In this document: piece after piece, positions 54,720-64,000 of the stretch
Layout of the letters: every line of letters starts with the position of its first letter
Position numbering within the stretch: the first letter of the stretch is position 1
NCBI GenBank assembly: GCA_020631735.1
Contig: CM036221.1
Location: forward strand, 16,721,381-16,785,380
Source of the DNA: Saccharum officinarum
Lineage: Eukaryota; Streptophyta; Magnoliopsida; Poales; Poaceae
DNA length: 64,000 nt
Direction: 5' to 3'
Translations under genes and position numbers: made by a program
The notes under the pieces: generated by a model
The model's database searches: none
The model's input: the letters and a program-made list of their open reading frames with translations, nothing else
Told to the model about the DNA's origin: nothing

Positions 54720-56337
54720 AAAATCTCAATCTCTGTCTCTCTTCTTGCCATTCTGGGTCCTCAGAAACCGACGCGTCTCCTTCCCGTCTCGCACCTGCTC
54801 CTCCCGTGACAGCGACGGCGACAACGGCGACGAGGTAAGCGCGCGATTCGCCTCGAGATGAAATCTCCTTATTCTCAATTGCTTCGAGCTTTGACTGCTC
54901 GTCTTAATCCGTGCCGATTCGCTCTGCCTTGCGCTGCATCGGTGCATCCGCGGCGCTAGGTTGATTAGTTTCGCTGGACATCAAATCGCTGGTGGGGGAA
55001 TTGGGATCAGGAGAGCGAATTCAGCTGGGATGCGTTATTTAGCTTGCTGTTTCCCTCGATCGATTGAAGCGTATTGGGTTCGATCGGGTTTGCGGCGCGA
55101 AACGGGGGCTTCATTGGACCCCTGGCGTTCAGAAAATTGGCGTTCCTCGAGCAATCCGATAGCGAGCATGCTGAGAAGCACTTCGTGCTTCGTGGAGGGC
55201 TTCGCCTCGCTTCCCAGGTGCATAGATTGGGGAAATATTGAACTGCAGGTAGCGCTGTGACGTACGAGCTCATAGAATTTGGATTCCAGGCCTCCAGGGG
55301 TGTTGCTGATAATCAGCCAGGTACCATCATAGTGTGGGGATTAATGATGTGGTTGAGGGAAGCAGGCGAGGATTAATAAGGCACCGTATGTATGGGATAG
55401 AGATATTAGCTTGGTGAATTGGTGAAAGCCTAAAAGATGCAGTGGCGACCAAAGCCTTTCTCATATGGCGAAGCTCAACTGATCAGGTTGTTTCACCATT
55501 CTGTATAGCAATATGTCATTTATCGCCCCCACGTGTCAAGTGATGACTATGTTTAAATAAATATGATTTTACAATGACAAATCATGAATCAATTCGCTAA
55601 ACAAATGGTCTGCCTTAAAAGATGGCCTCTGTAGACAAGCTTCAAAATCTGAATTTCTTGTGTGCATTATTTCAGTATAGCTATTTGCAAAGGCTCATCG
55701 GTTGTGAAACTTGTAGTTGTGTACGATGACCTATTACCCTGGAAACAACATTTGGTTACCAAATTCTAGTGCTGGTTGATACTAAACATGTGGAGCTTAT
55801 TCCTGTTGATGAGTGGAAAGAAGAGAAATCTCCATTTTTCTTTAATACCTGATTTATATTCTTTTTTATGACCAAAAAGCTCAAGATTCTGCTCTTATTT
55901 GAAAACTTAAGCTCCCACTATTTTTATACTGATATGGTTCATATCGAATGTAAAGGACTTTCACAGAAAAACCTTTTTATAACATGTTTCTGAGCAGCCC
56001 ACGACCCCCACCCATATGATTATATATGCTCCCACAGAAATTTATCTGATTAGACTTATAATAACATGCTATAATTTCAATCATGAATACAGAAAAGTTT
56101 TCAATGTATTGTCACACAGCTTGCAGTTTCAAAATGGCATGGTGGAAATGAGAATTGAAAAGACCGTTGATACTACTATTAGGGTTTGCTACTAACTTTA
56201 CTTTTCTGGTGTAGATATTTTCAGTTTTCACCATTTCAACCCAAGGCTTTAAGCAAGTAAAGCATGCTTATGCTTCCAACCTTAGGTCAGAATATATTAA
56301 TAATCTTGGAATAAAGAAGGCACCTTCTTGGTAAGCA
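54720..56337 (+). other. Unidentified gene-like fragment, copy B
   Basis: Equivalent of 5690-7305, with the same leader and GTAAGC donor. It has an 8-bp GGTGCATC duplication near 54940 that changes the reading relative to A. No protein identified. Confidence 0.35.
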
Positions 56338-56607
56338 CTAACTCCTGCCTTTGGTCACTGACGTTTTGGCAAAGTACAGTTGATCCCCCCATCCCATTTT
56401 ATTTGAATTTTTATGATTAGAGCTGTTGCTTCTCCTATGAGTCTCCTGGTCGTCGATGTCGGACAGGCGCTTCGTCTCGCATGGCGTCGGCGCGGTGGGG
56501 CCGACGAGCACCAGCTCCCTCCGACGCACGGCGAATGCGAGCGTCGTCGTCGTCATGGCCGGCGCCTGGACGTGCTCCGTTTTGACTTGGGAAAACCCAA
56601 ACAGCAA
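56338..56607 (-). pseudogene. BAHD N-terminal fragment 1, copy B
   Basis: Same reading as the 7306-7575 fragment; truncated after SDIDDQET, no catalytic motifs. Confidence 0.75.
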
Positions 56608-57015
56608 CAGGATGAAATTCTCAAGTGTGTTGTGCGCTATTCAAAGATGCATGCCTAGATATGCAAGACTTGTAGATGCTGTGCAGTGCGGGCACATCGT
56701 TTCCAAGTTTGGACAAAATTATCAAAGTGAAGATGCTTGGTTGGTATCCATCGATTTCTGAGATTATGCTGCATTTGTCGGAATAAGCCGGCAACAGAGT
56801 ACTAGGGCTGAGTCCAGTGCTAGGAGCTGACAGCAACGAAAAGGAGTCCTCCAAAATTGCATGAACACTGGGAATTCAGTGCCATTATATTGTACTTTTC
56901 GTCGTCACTGTAGTGTAGCCTTTTGAGAATTCAGATGCCTTTTGCAGGATCTCACGTCGTCATAGCCTAAAGCAAGGATGAAATCTATAACTTCTAGTGA
57001 ACTTTGTACATATTA

Positions 57016-57124
57016 AGGCTTTGTTTGGAACACGGGATTTTTTTTTCATATTTCTGTGGTTTTTCTACGAAAATAAACTAATTCCTGTAAAAATTCTACA
57101 CAATTCCTGTGTTTCAAAGAGACC
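57016..57124. mobile_element. Tourist-like MITE, copy B
   Basis: Same element as 7984-8092, with TTA on both sides. Confidence 0.8.
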
Positions 57125-58003
57125 TTAAGAAAATATATATGATACAAACATGCCCAGCCCAAGGATGATGTTCAAAACATTTTCAACCCCATGAGCTTTT
57201 GAATCATCATCCGACTTCTGTCCAGTAGGACGTCGCAAATAGACCCAATGAGCATTTCAGGCCCGGCCCGCAAAACTTGATGAATAGGGACTAGAAAGTG
57301 AAATGTTAACCCGGAAAAAAATTTGTTGGCTTGTGTTTGGCTTGAAATTTTAATTTTAATTGTTTTTATACTAAAAATTGACAGGTGGCCCGCTCGGGCC
57401 TGGCCCATGAACACTGCTGCCACAAACTCCATTCCTAAAAGGCTTTGGTCAATAAGTGCACAACGTAACGAACTAACGATGATTTCTAACTCATTTAGCC
57501 TGAAAGTTCTAAATAAAGCGAACAGCAAACTGACCGAGTTACAATGTTTTTGCAAAAACAGTTCCCTAATTGGTTCATTATGTCAGACAAGGGTTTAAAT
57601 TTTAATAAAGGTTCTCTAAATATCGGTTCATGTATTTTCCATTAGTTGTACCACCAAAAGTTTCCCTACTCACATGAGTGGAATCTCATAGTCGGTTTAG
57701 TAAGTTCCGAGACATTGACAAAATTGTCCAAGTCACTTCAGAATTTTCCCTACTCTCTGTACGTAAGTTAATTTATTATCGACGGAAGTCACATGATTAT
57801 CTGAAAAACTTCCAAAGTGGAATGAAGAAGGCTGAAAGTTTATCAAATTTCAGCTTCTTAATTACTGTATCTGTCCATCCATCCCTATTGGGTATTGGCA
57901 TTCCTAGCATTCAAAATTTGTACACAAATATAAGCGTTCTCAAGTATTCCACATCAACTTCAATTGATTAAATTATCTCCCAAGCTTGCTCCTAACGTCC
58001 AAG

Positions 58004-58498
58004 TGTTGGAATAATCTCTCGTGAAGAGAGGACTAAAGGACCGAGTCCGAGTCAACTTACGTGCCCTGATCGGGGCTCCCAACCAACTAATGGTTGCGGC
58101 CCCTGTCATGCAGCGCCATAATAAAAGGGAAGTTCGGCCCCTCACAGAAACCAATGTTTCCCGTGAGGCTAGCCACTCGTCCAACACTCCTAACCCTAAT
58201 CCGATCTAGGGAGCGTCGTGAACGATGAAAAGGCCGCCGCCACCACTGGATGCCGCTGCTGTCCACCGCGAGGGAGATCGACTACAGGACGTGAACTGCG
58301 AGTCTACACCAAGCGGATCTATGTACTGCAAGTCTATTGCAACAACTACATCAACATGTCGCGCCGTGCACGATGGCCATTGCTGCAGGGGCGTCGGTTT
58401 CCACCTCAGACGAAGGTACGAACATAAAAAATCCTAATCTCTAAGTTCTAGGTGTTCTACTGTTGAGCTAGGCAATTAAGATTCTGATAAGTCTAACA
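58004..58498 (+). mobile_element. Solo copia LTR, copy B
   Basis: Same insertion as 8972-9467, with CCAAG on both sides (57999-58003 and 58499-58503). It shares the insertion site, so the insertion predates the duplication or allele split. Confidence 0.9.
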
Positions 58499-59106
58499 CC
58501 AAGATCAGGACATGCCACGAGCACTTTGATGAAGGGCATCAGAGCATTTTCTCTTTATGTCTAATCTATCCTAAACATGTTAGTGCTAATATATATACAT
58601 GGACAGAGGCAGAAGATGAATGAGTTTCGATGGTTTAGTAACAAAGGTAGCCCTTAAATAGTTTGAATATACTATAAAAGCTAGTCATGAACTAATAACT
58701 ATTAAACTATAGATAGTCTAGTAAGTTGAGAAGGAAAAAAAATCAAAACTTATGGGCCATAAAGAAGAAAGGAATGATTTCAGTACAATTATTATTTTTT
58801 CAGTTGAGGGGTAACTCTGGTCCATTATCATTGCGTCACAGCCCATTCAGCCACCATCTTAGCACGTAAATGCACTCACACAGAAAGTTCAGTAGATTTT
58901 TTTTTTTGGATAACAAAAGTTCAGTAGAGTTCACTGAAAGGGGAATGAAAGAACCTGTGACTGTGAGCGGAGTGTGCCCACTGCCCAGTGCGACGCGGGA
59001 ACGCTGGCCTCGGTGGGACGCGTGCTTCCAGCTGCTCCCGGGACCACGGCGGTGGGGTGGTCGTCGGCGCTGGGTGGCCGCGTGCGAGCTTCGCGACCGC
59101 GGCATG

Positions 59107-59293
59107 CAGTGACGGAGCTAGGATTTTGGCATAGGGTATGCCGCACCAAAATTCTCATATCCAATTTGGCAAAGACCTATTTAGCAATTCGATATACAGT
59201 AGCAAAATTTGCCTCATAATTTATAATTTTTTCTATCTGATCAGCCTAGGGTATGCCGCACCATACCCGTGCCACCCGCTGGCTCCGTCCATG
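59107..59293. mobile_element. hAT MITE, copy B
   Basis: Same insertion as 10077-10263. The left target duplication now reads GCGGCATG against GCGGCAGG on the right. Confidence 0.9.
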
Positions 59294-59585
59294 GCGGCAG
59301 GAAATAGCCTATGCCGTCGGCGATGTTGTGGTTCCTGTGGAGTGCCAAGACGAAGCCGCCGCACAGCAGCCGGGACACAGTGGCGGAACCAGGGGTAGCA
59401 GGGGCCGTGGGCCCCTAAAACAGTGATTTTTTTAATATACTATAAAAATTCAATTGTATAGCGCAAAAAGTTATCATTTCACCCATTTCTGATGATAATA
59501 TTGTGGTTTTTGTTATGAATACTAAATGTCTAAATACATATGTAAAAGCATTGAAAAAACTATTGAGATATATCGTATTGCCCGG

Positions 59586-59938
59586 TCCCCCTTAATCACC
59601 ACGCCCTCACCGGTGCAGTCAACGACCAGCTTCCGCCCCTCCACCTCGCGCAGCCGCCCGGCGAGCGGGTAGTACGGCACCAGCGCCTCGCCGAGCGCAC
59701 GGCGGATGACATCCGCCGGGTCGTTGCGGTCGTCGTCGGCATGCGCCCTGGCCCCGCGGCGGTAGAAGTAAACGGACGGCACGTACCCACGCAGTGTCTC
59801 CTGGTCGTCAATGTCGGACAGGCGTTTCGTCTCATGGGGCGTCGGTGCCGCCGGGCCAACGAGCACATGCTCGCGACGGCGCACGGCGAGTGCAGGCGTC
59901 GTCATGATGATGATGGCCGGCGCCTGGACGTGCGCCAT
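59586..59938 (-). pseudogene. BAHD N-terminal fragment 2, copy B (open but truncated)
   Basis: Open from [20 protein letters not shown] through [60 protein letters not shown], then leaving homology at about residue 118 and ending 20 codons later at 59522. It lacks both frameshifts of copy A, but HXXXD and DFGWG are still absent, so no acyltransferase activity is expected. It shows the ancestral fragment was in frame. Confidence 0.85.
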
Positions 59939-60412
59939 TTCTTAGGATAATATGGCCGCTATAGATATTATGATTGCTCAGATGCCTGAGGTGCGAGACC
60001 TGGAAATGTAGCGCAGGTCTTGTCGCTCGCTTAAAGTTGGATCAATCGTATAGTGAGATGCATGATTGATGGTTGGTTGGTTGGTAACCGGGCACCTTCA
60101 CCAAATTTATTTGGCGATGGGGAAGCCAATGTCGACGTGCACCGGGGAAGGAGGAGGCTTGAGAGCGAGATGAGCGACGTGTCAGTCCACGCTAACACAC
60201 ACAGTCAGCATGCCACGAATCATAGAACTTGTGTTGGGCCAATGTTCGTGCATGTGGCAAATTTATGATCTAGATGACACCGTTATATAAGTTCATGGAC
60301 CAAAATATCAAAATTTGAGAGTTGAGGATCCGAAAGACCGCCATGCAAGTTCAGGAACTTCAATATCAAAAGTCGAGAATTGAGAACCAAATGACACCCG
60401 CTTGTAAGATTA

Positions 60413-60856
60413 GGGTGCGTTTGGCATGCCAGAAAGTTCTGGATTCTAGTCCGGAACGCAAGAGTCAGTACGTTCCAAACGGTTGATCCTGACAAACGTT
60501 TCTAGTAGAATTGCTCCGAAACAATTCTCGTTTTTGCACTGCTGGACTGAATCAGCAAAAGACTGGTTTCGCACGAGAATCACTTCCTTTATTTTGTCTA
60601 CTTCTGTCTTTTTTTAGTGCAACAAGTTAAAACAAGCTATATTTAAATTGTTCTTTGCCCACAAAAACTTTATAAATTTTTTGAAGTGTATTTTTATTTA
60701 TATGATTTTTAAGAAAATATATTTTTCTTTTGGATCAAAATCCAGTCTACTAACCAAACTATCTAAGTGATTCTGATTCATCGTCCAAAACTTTTCTTAA
60801 ACAAATTTGGATCCGAAACGTTTTTACAAGAACTTGGATCCTTACCAAATGTACCC
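60413..60856. mobile_element. PIF/Harbinger-like MITE, copy B
   Basis: Same element as 11379-11823, with the same GTTTGG-type ends. Confidence 0.6.
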
Positions 60857-61239
60857 TTTGAGATGCTCGTGAATTTTGCCCTGTTTCTATGAAATTACGC
60901 TACAAAATGTGGCTGGATCAACTGGCTGCTCCTTCTGGTAGGAGCCCATTAGTCTATGTGCCCAGCCTATGATAATTGATAAGGACAGTCTACTCATCTG
61001 GACGGCAATGGCGATAACGTCCTTGAAGGCACTGTGTCCAAAAAGCTAGAGTAGACTGTTAATGTTTTAACTTCGCCGGACTGTAAAGGCAATCATCATG
61101 CAAATCTTCAGTCAAACATAGATTCAAATTTTGCTTTTGTTTTTGTCATAGGTTTGTGCTATTCTTTTTGTAGGTCGTGGATAAACTTTGTAGGAGTACG
61201 TGAGTAGCTGAGTAGGACGAGGTGAGTACATTCTGTTTA

Positions 61240-61356
61240 GGTCTCCTTTGGAACGTAGGAATTTTACAGAAATTATGTCTGAATTTTACAAGAATCAGTT
61301 CATTTTCACATAAAAAAACGTAGGAATAGAAAAAACTATCGCGTTCCAAAGGGGCC
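61240..61356. mobile_element. Second Tourist-like MITE, copy B
   Basis: Same element as 12207-12323. The left end reads GGTCTCCTTTGGAAC, matching the right terminus better than copy A does. Confidence 0.65.
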
Positions 61357-63382
61357 GTAGTGATAACGAGAGAACCTTTATAAGGGGCCCCACAACCACC
61401 ACGATTTTATCTCCTCCTTTTCCATCTCAACACCAGCTTCCTCTTCCTCCGTCCGCCCCGCCTTGATCCACTCATAACCCCACCCCACCTTGCCTTCCTC
61501 CCTCCCTCTCCCTCACCTCAACCTTACTGGATCTGACTCCCCCTTTCTACCGTCGTTGTTCTTGACTTTAGCGCACCACCGCTAATTGTTGCAATGACGC
61601 CAGTGAGGACCTTCTTCCCCTTCCCTCTTCCTGATCTGATGGCATCATTGCCTCCAGATGTACCGCCAACGTTAACGCTGCAATCATGATGCCCTCACAA
61701 CTAATCCTGCCCAATCGGCCTCCTCAACTACCACCACTGCCTATTTAGACAAGTGTAACTAGTATGACTACCGGTTCACTGCCAACGCTTGCCACACCAC
61801 ACTTGCGGCTGCCACGGCACGTTGGCTGGCGTTTGGATTGCGTGTAAGCTAGGGCAGCTACAGAGCGTTTCCAGTTCATTTGTACGTTGATTTTAGCCAC
61901 AGTTGTGGCGGCCACTTTTATCGCCACAGTTTTGGCGGCGGCGCCACACCTTGTGTGGCATGTGGTGGCTGGGCACCAAACAGGCCCTAACATCTAGATA
62001 GGATCAAGTATGAGTGGTTACACAATACTGTTATTGTTATAGTCATTTGGCTTTCTACATAGTCTAGGTCATCAAAGATGACTAATATAATAGACAACGA
62101 GAGTCCACTAGCTAAATAAACACCAAAGTGAGGCCATAGAATATTCATATGACTCCAAATTTGACACCAAAGATAGAGCTTGATTTTAGAAAAATCTGAT
62201 ACTTGTTTCATATTTTGCTGACCTAAAACGAATTTTCTAGGATTAAACTAGATTTAGGATTTTTAGTTGCTTAACTTTTTCCAAGAAAAAAATATTTGGA
62301 TACTTTTTAGAGAAAAATATTTGTATAATTCTTTTATAAAGTCCATTTCACCATTGATCTATCAATGCAGTCCAATTTATCACCATAGTGGCTAACATAG
62401 CACCATGTAGGTTATTAAAACCATCGTATAAATCACCCAGGATGCAAACACAAAAGGTTTTAAAAGTTGAAACGGACCGATATCCAGTTTTATGTGTGGG
62501 GGAGGTAAATCAGACTCCAAGCATAAATGAAAAGGGTCAAAATGACTTTTTCTACCATTATATTAGTATTAGTCTCAAAATTTTATAAATGGATAATCTG
62601 GTATAGAACACTCAAACTATAAAATAGTCGGTATTAATCTCAAAATGCATTACACAGGAAATCTTATATTGAACACTCATGTCGATAAAATATTTGGAAC
62701 TATTTACTAGAAGGACACTCAGCCCTTTTCCCAATACCAAATCCACGACCTTTGTATAAAAATGGAGAAAATTTTGGATTTGAAGAAAAATAAGAGAAAT
62801 TATATTAATTTTTATTTTCCATTTATTTAGTTTGTTTGTCTTAATGAAATTGAAATTATTAACTAACAGAGCTAACACAAATCAAAACAACTTTGCTATC
62901 AATGATAGATGTTTACTAGTTGGAAGAATCATCTTTATATTCATCTAGTCTTATATTAGTTTAGATATACAGTAATACGAACAGAAAAGTAGGATAGGCT
63001 CGTTACATAAAAAGATAAAGATATAGAAATAGCCATAGTACATTAAAAAGGAAAAAAAGGCGCTGAATGAATCGAAACGTTCCTGTTTGGTTCGGGAAGG
63101 GGTCATAAAAATTGTATCTTAATAGCTATATAATATATTTTCATTAAAATATTTATTAGATAACAAAAAATAGAGGATCTAAAGTATTTTTCTGATTTTC
63201 GGATGAATTGCGTAGTGGGACCCTTGAACAATTCGAAAAAGTTGAGATTCAACATCAGAAATTCGAACTAAAAGCATATGAGTAAAATACATCGAGAAAA
63301 TGAAAATTTGATGAATGCTACTTCTATTAGCTTGGAACGGTTAAGAAAATATAAAAATAAAAACTCTATTTTGAAAAATAGA
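61357..63382. other. Intergenic, copy B
   Basis: Equivalent of 12324-14355. No gene recognised. Confidence 0.5.
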
Positions 63383-63560
63383 GGGTGCAAGCTGAGTTTA
63401 GCTCAACCGGTAAGGTTTCTTGTAATGCCCCTCTACAGCGAGGCATTATAGTGACTTCGTCAACGTGAGCGTCTACAGACCCGTGTGTGATCGTTTTCCT
63501 CTGGCTAATGACCCCTCACCGCGCGAGGGGCAATCCCCCGCCCCGCCTGATTTTTTTTTT
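63383..63560 (+). mobile_element. tRNA-derived SINE, copy B
   Basis: Same as 14357-14530, with TAGCTCAACCGGTAAGG as the A-box region. Confidence 0.6.
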
Positions 63561-63572
63561 ACTTTTTAGTCT

Positions 63573-63690
63573 TTTTTGAAAGTTTCTCACAAATAGACCT
63601 CTGGCGGAAAGAATTCAAAAAATAGACCCTAACTCGGCGCAGCTTAGGGGCTCGACGCCAGCATCGATGGCGCCGAGCTAGGGTTCATTT
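63573..63690. mobile_element. Fold-back element, copy B (right arm deleted)
   Basis: The left arm and GC-rich centre are retained. The right arm present in copy A (about 14670-14710) is missing, so it can no longer fold. Confidence 0.65.
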
Positions 63691-63908
63691 TCTAATGTAA
63701 AAAATTCGGCCGCCCCGCTCCCTCTATCGCCCGCGGAACCGCCGCCCGAGCACGACGCCCAGCTCGCCTCCGCGGCCCGCGCACGACGCCCAGCTCTTTC
63801 CCTCCCGCCCGCACCAACCGCAGTGAGAAAATGGTGATTCTGCCATTACGAAAACTGGGCTTCGCAATTTTGCCATCCCGCAAATGGGATTCGCCCGTTT
63901 GCCATTCT

Positions 63909-64000
63909 CAAACGATACACACCTGCAAATATGCCCTGTGGAGGATTTGTTGCCAAATTAATTTTTTTTACCATGGCAAACTTGCCTACCCGTTTTGCCC
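63909..64000. repeat. MULE left TIR, copy B
   Basis: CAAACGATACACACCTGC through CCCGTTTTGCCC, identical in layout to 14922-15013. The element continues off the window. Confidence 0.85.

Larger units (their letters stand above)
53325..64000 (+). repeat. Large direct repeat, copy B (partial; runs off the window)
   Basis: Collinear with 3337-15013. Differences include loss of the ~980-bp segment, a few small indels in homopolymers, a ~40-bp deletion at the fold-back (about 63690) and an extra short GC-rich repeat unit near 63750. It begins at the gap edge and is still homologous at the window end, inside the MULE left TIR. Confidence 0.97.

Overview
This is plant nuclear DNA, almost certainly from a panicoid grass (Andropogoneae such as sorghum, Miscanthus, sugarcane or maize). 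The grounds are GC-rich first exons beside AT-rich spacers, GT-AG introns, dense Tourist/hAT MITEs, a MuDR-type MULE, and nested SIRE copia, chromovirus and Tat gypsy elements. There is no CRISPR array, bacterial gene or rRNA gene. A 100-base run of N (53225-53324) joins two contigs.

Layout. (1) 0.7-3.1 kb: the start of a SpoU-type RNA 2'-O-methyltransferase gene (minus strand) lies head to head with a damaged SRP-receptor-alpha gene (plus strand). (2) 3.3-15.0 kb: a block of small elements (truncated LINE, Tourist and hAT MITEs, solo copia LTR, SINE, fold-back) with two BAHD acyltransferase fragments. The whole block recurs in direct orientation at 53325-64000, right after the gap, with about 1 percent differences, small indels and one ~980-bp presence/absence. 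(3) 14.9-20.4 kb: a MULE with ~90-bp terminal inverted repeats, a mudrA-like transposase gene, and a convergent second gene coding for a GRF zinc-finger/transmembrane protein. (4) 20.4-25.1 kb: non-coding DNA, a probable Helitron 3' end, and a broken multi-exon GRF/zinc-finger pseudogene. (5) 25.2-53.2 kb: a nest of LTR retrotransposons. A minus-strand Tat gypsy with an antisense extra ORF (Transposase_28 type) is interrupted by a 2.87-kb solo LTR and cut by a minus-strand SIRE-type copia element. That element is cut by a plus-strand Tekay-like chromovirus with a 4.16-kb LTR, which is cut by a plus-strand Tat gypsy. The right halves of the last three are lost at the gap.

The most striking item is in the chromovirus. 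Before gag it has an extra ORF (40236-41219) whose first 22 codons reproduce the histone H3 N-terminal tail, keeping K4, K9 and S10 and replacing K14 and K18 by arginine. Coiled-coil and acidic C-terminal regions follow. Splice-acceptor-like sequence lies directly before its ATG and before the gag ATG.

Most in-frame stops in the retroelements are TAG at positions where CAG (Gln) or TGG (Trp) is expected, which fits decay by deamination of methylated cytosine. Nearly everything here is mobile-element DNA. The only host gene that looks functional is the partial methyltransferase at the left edge.
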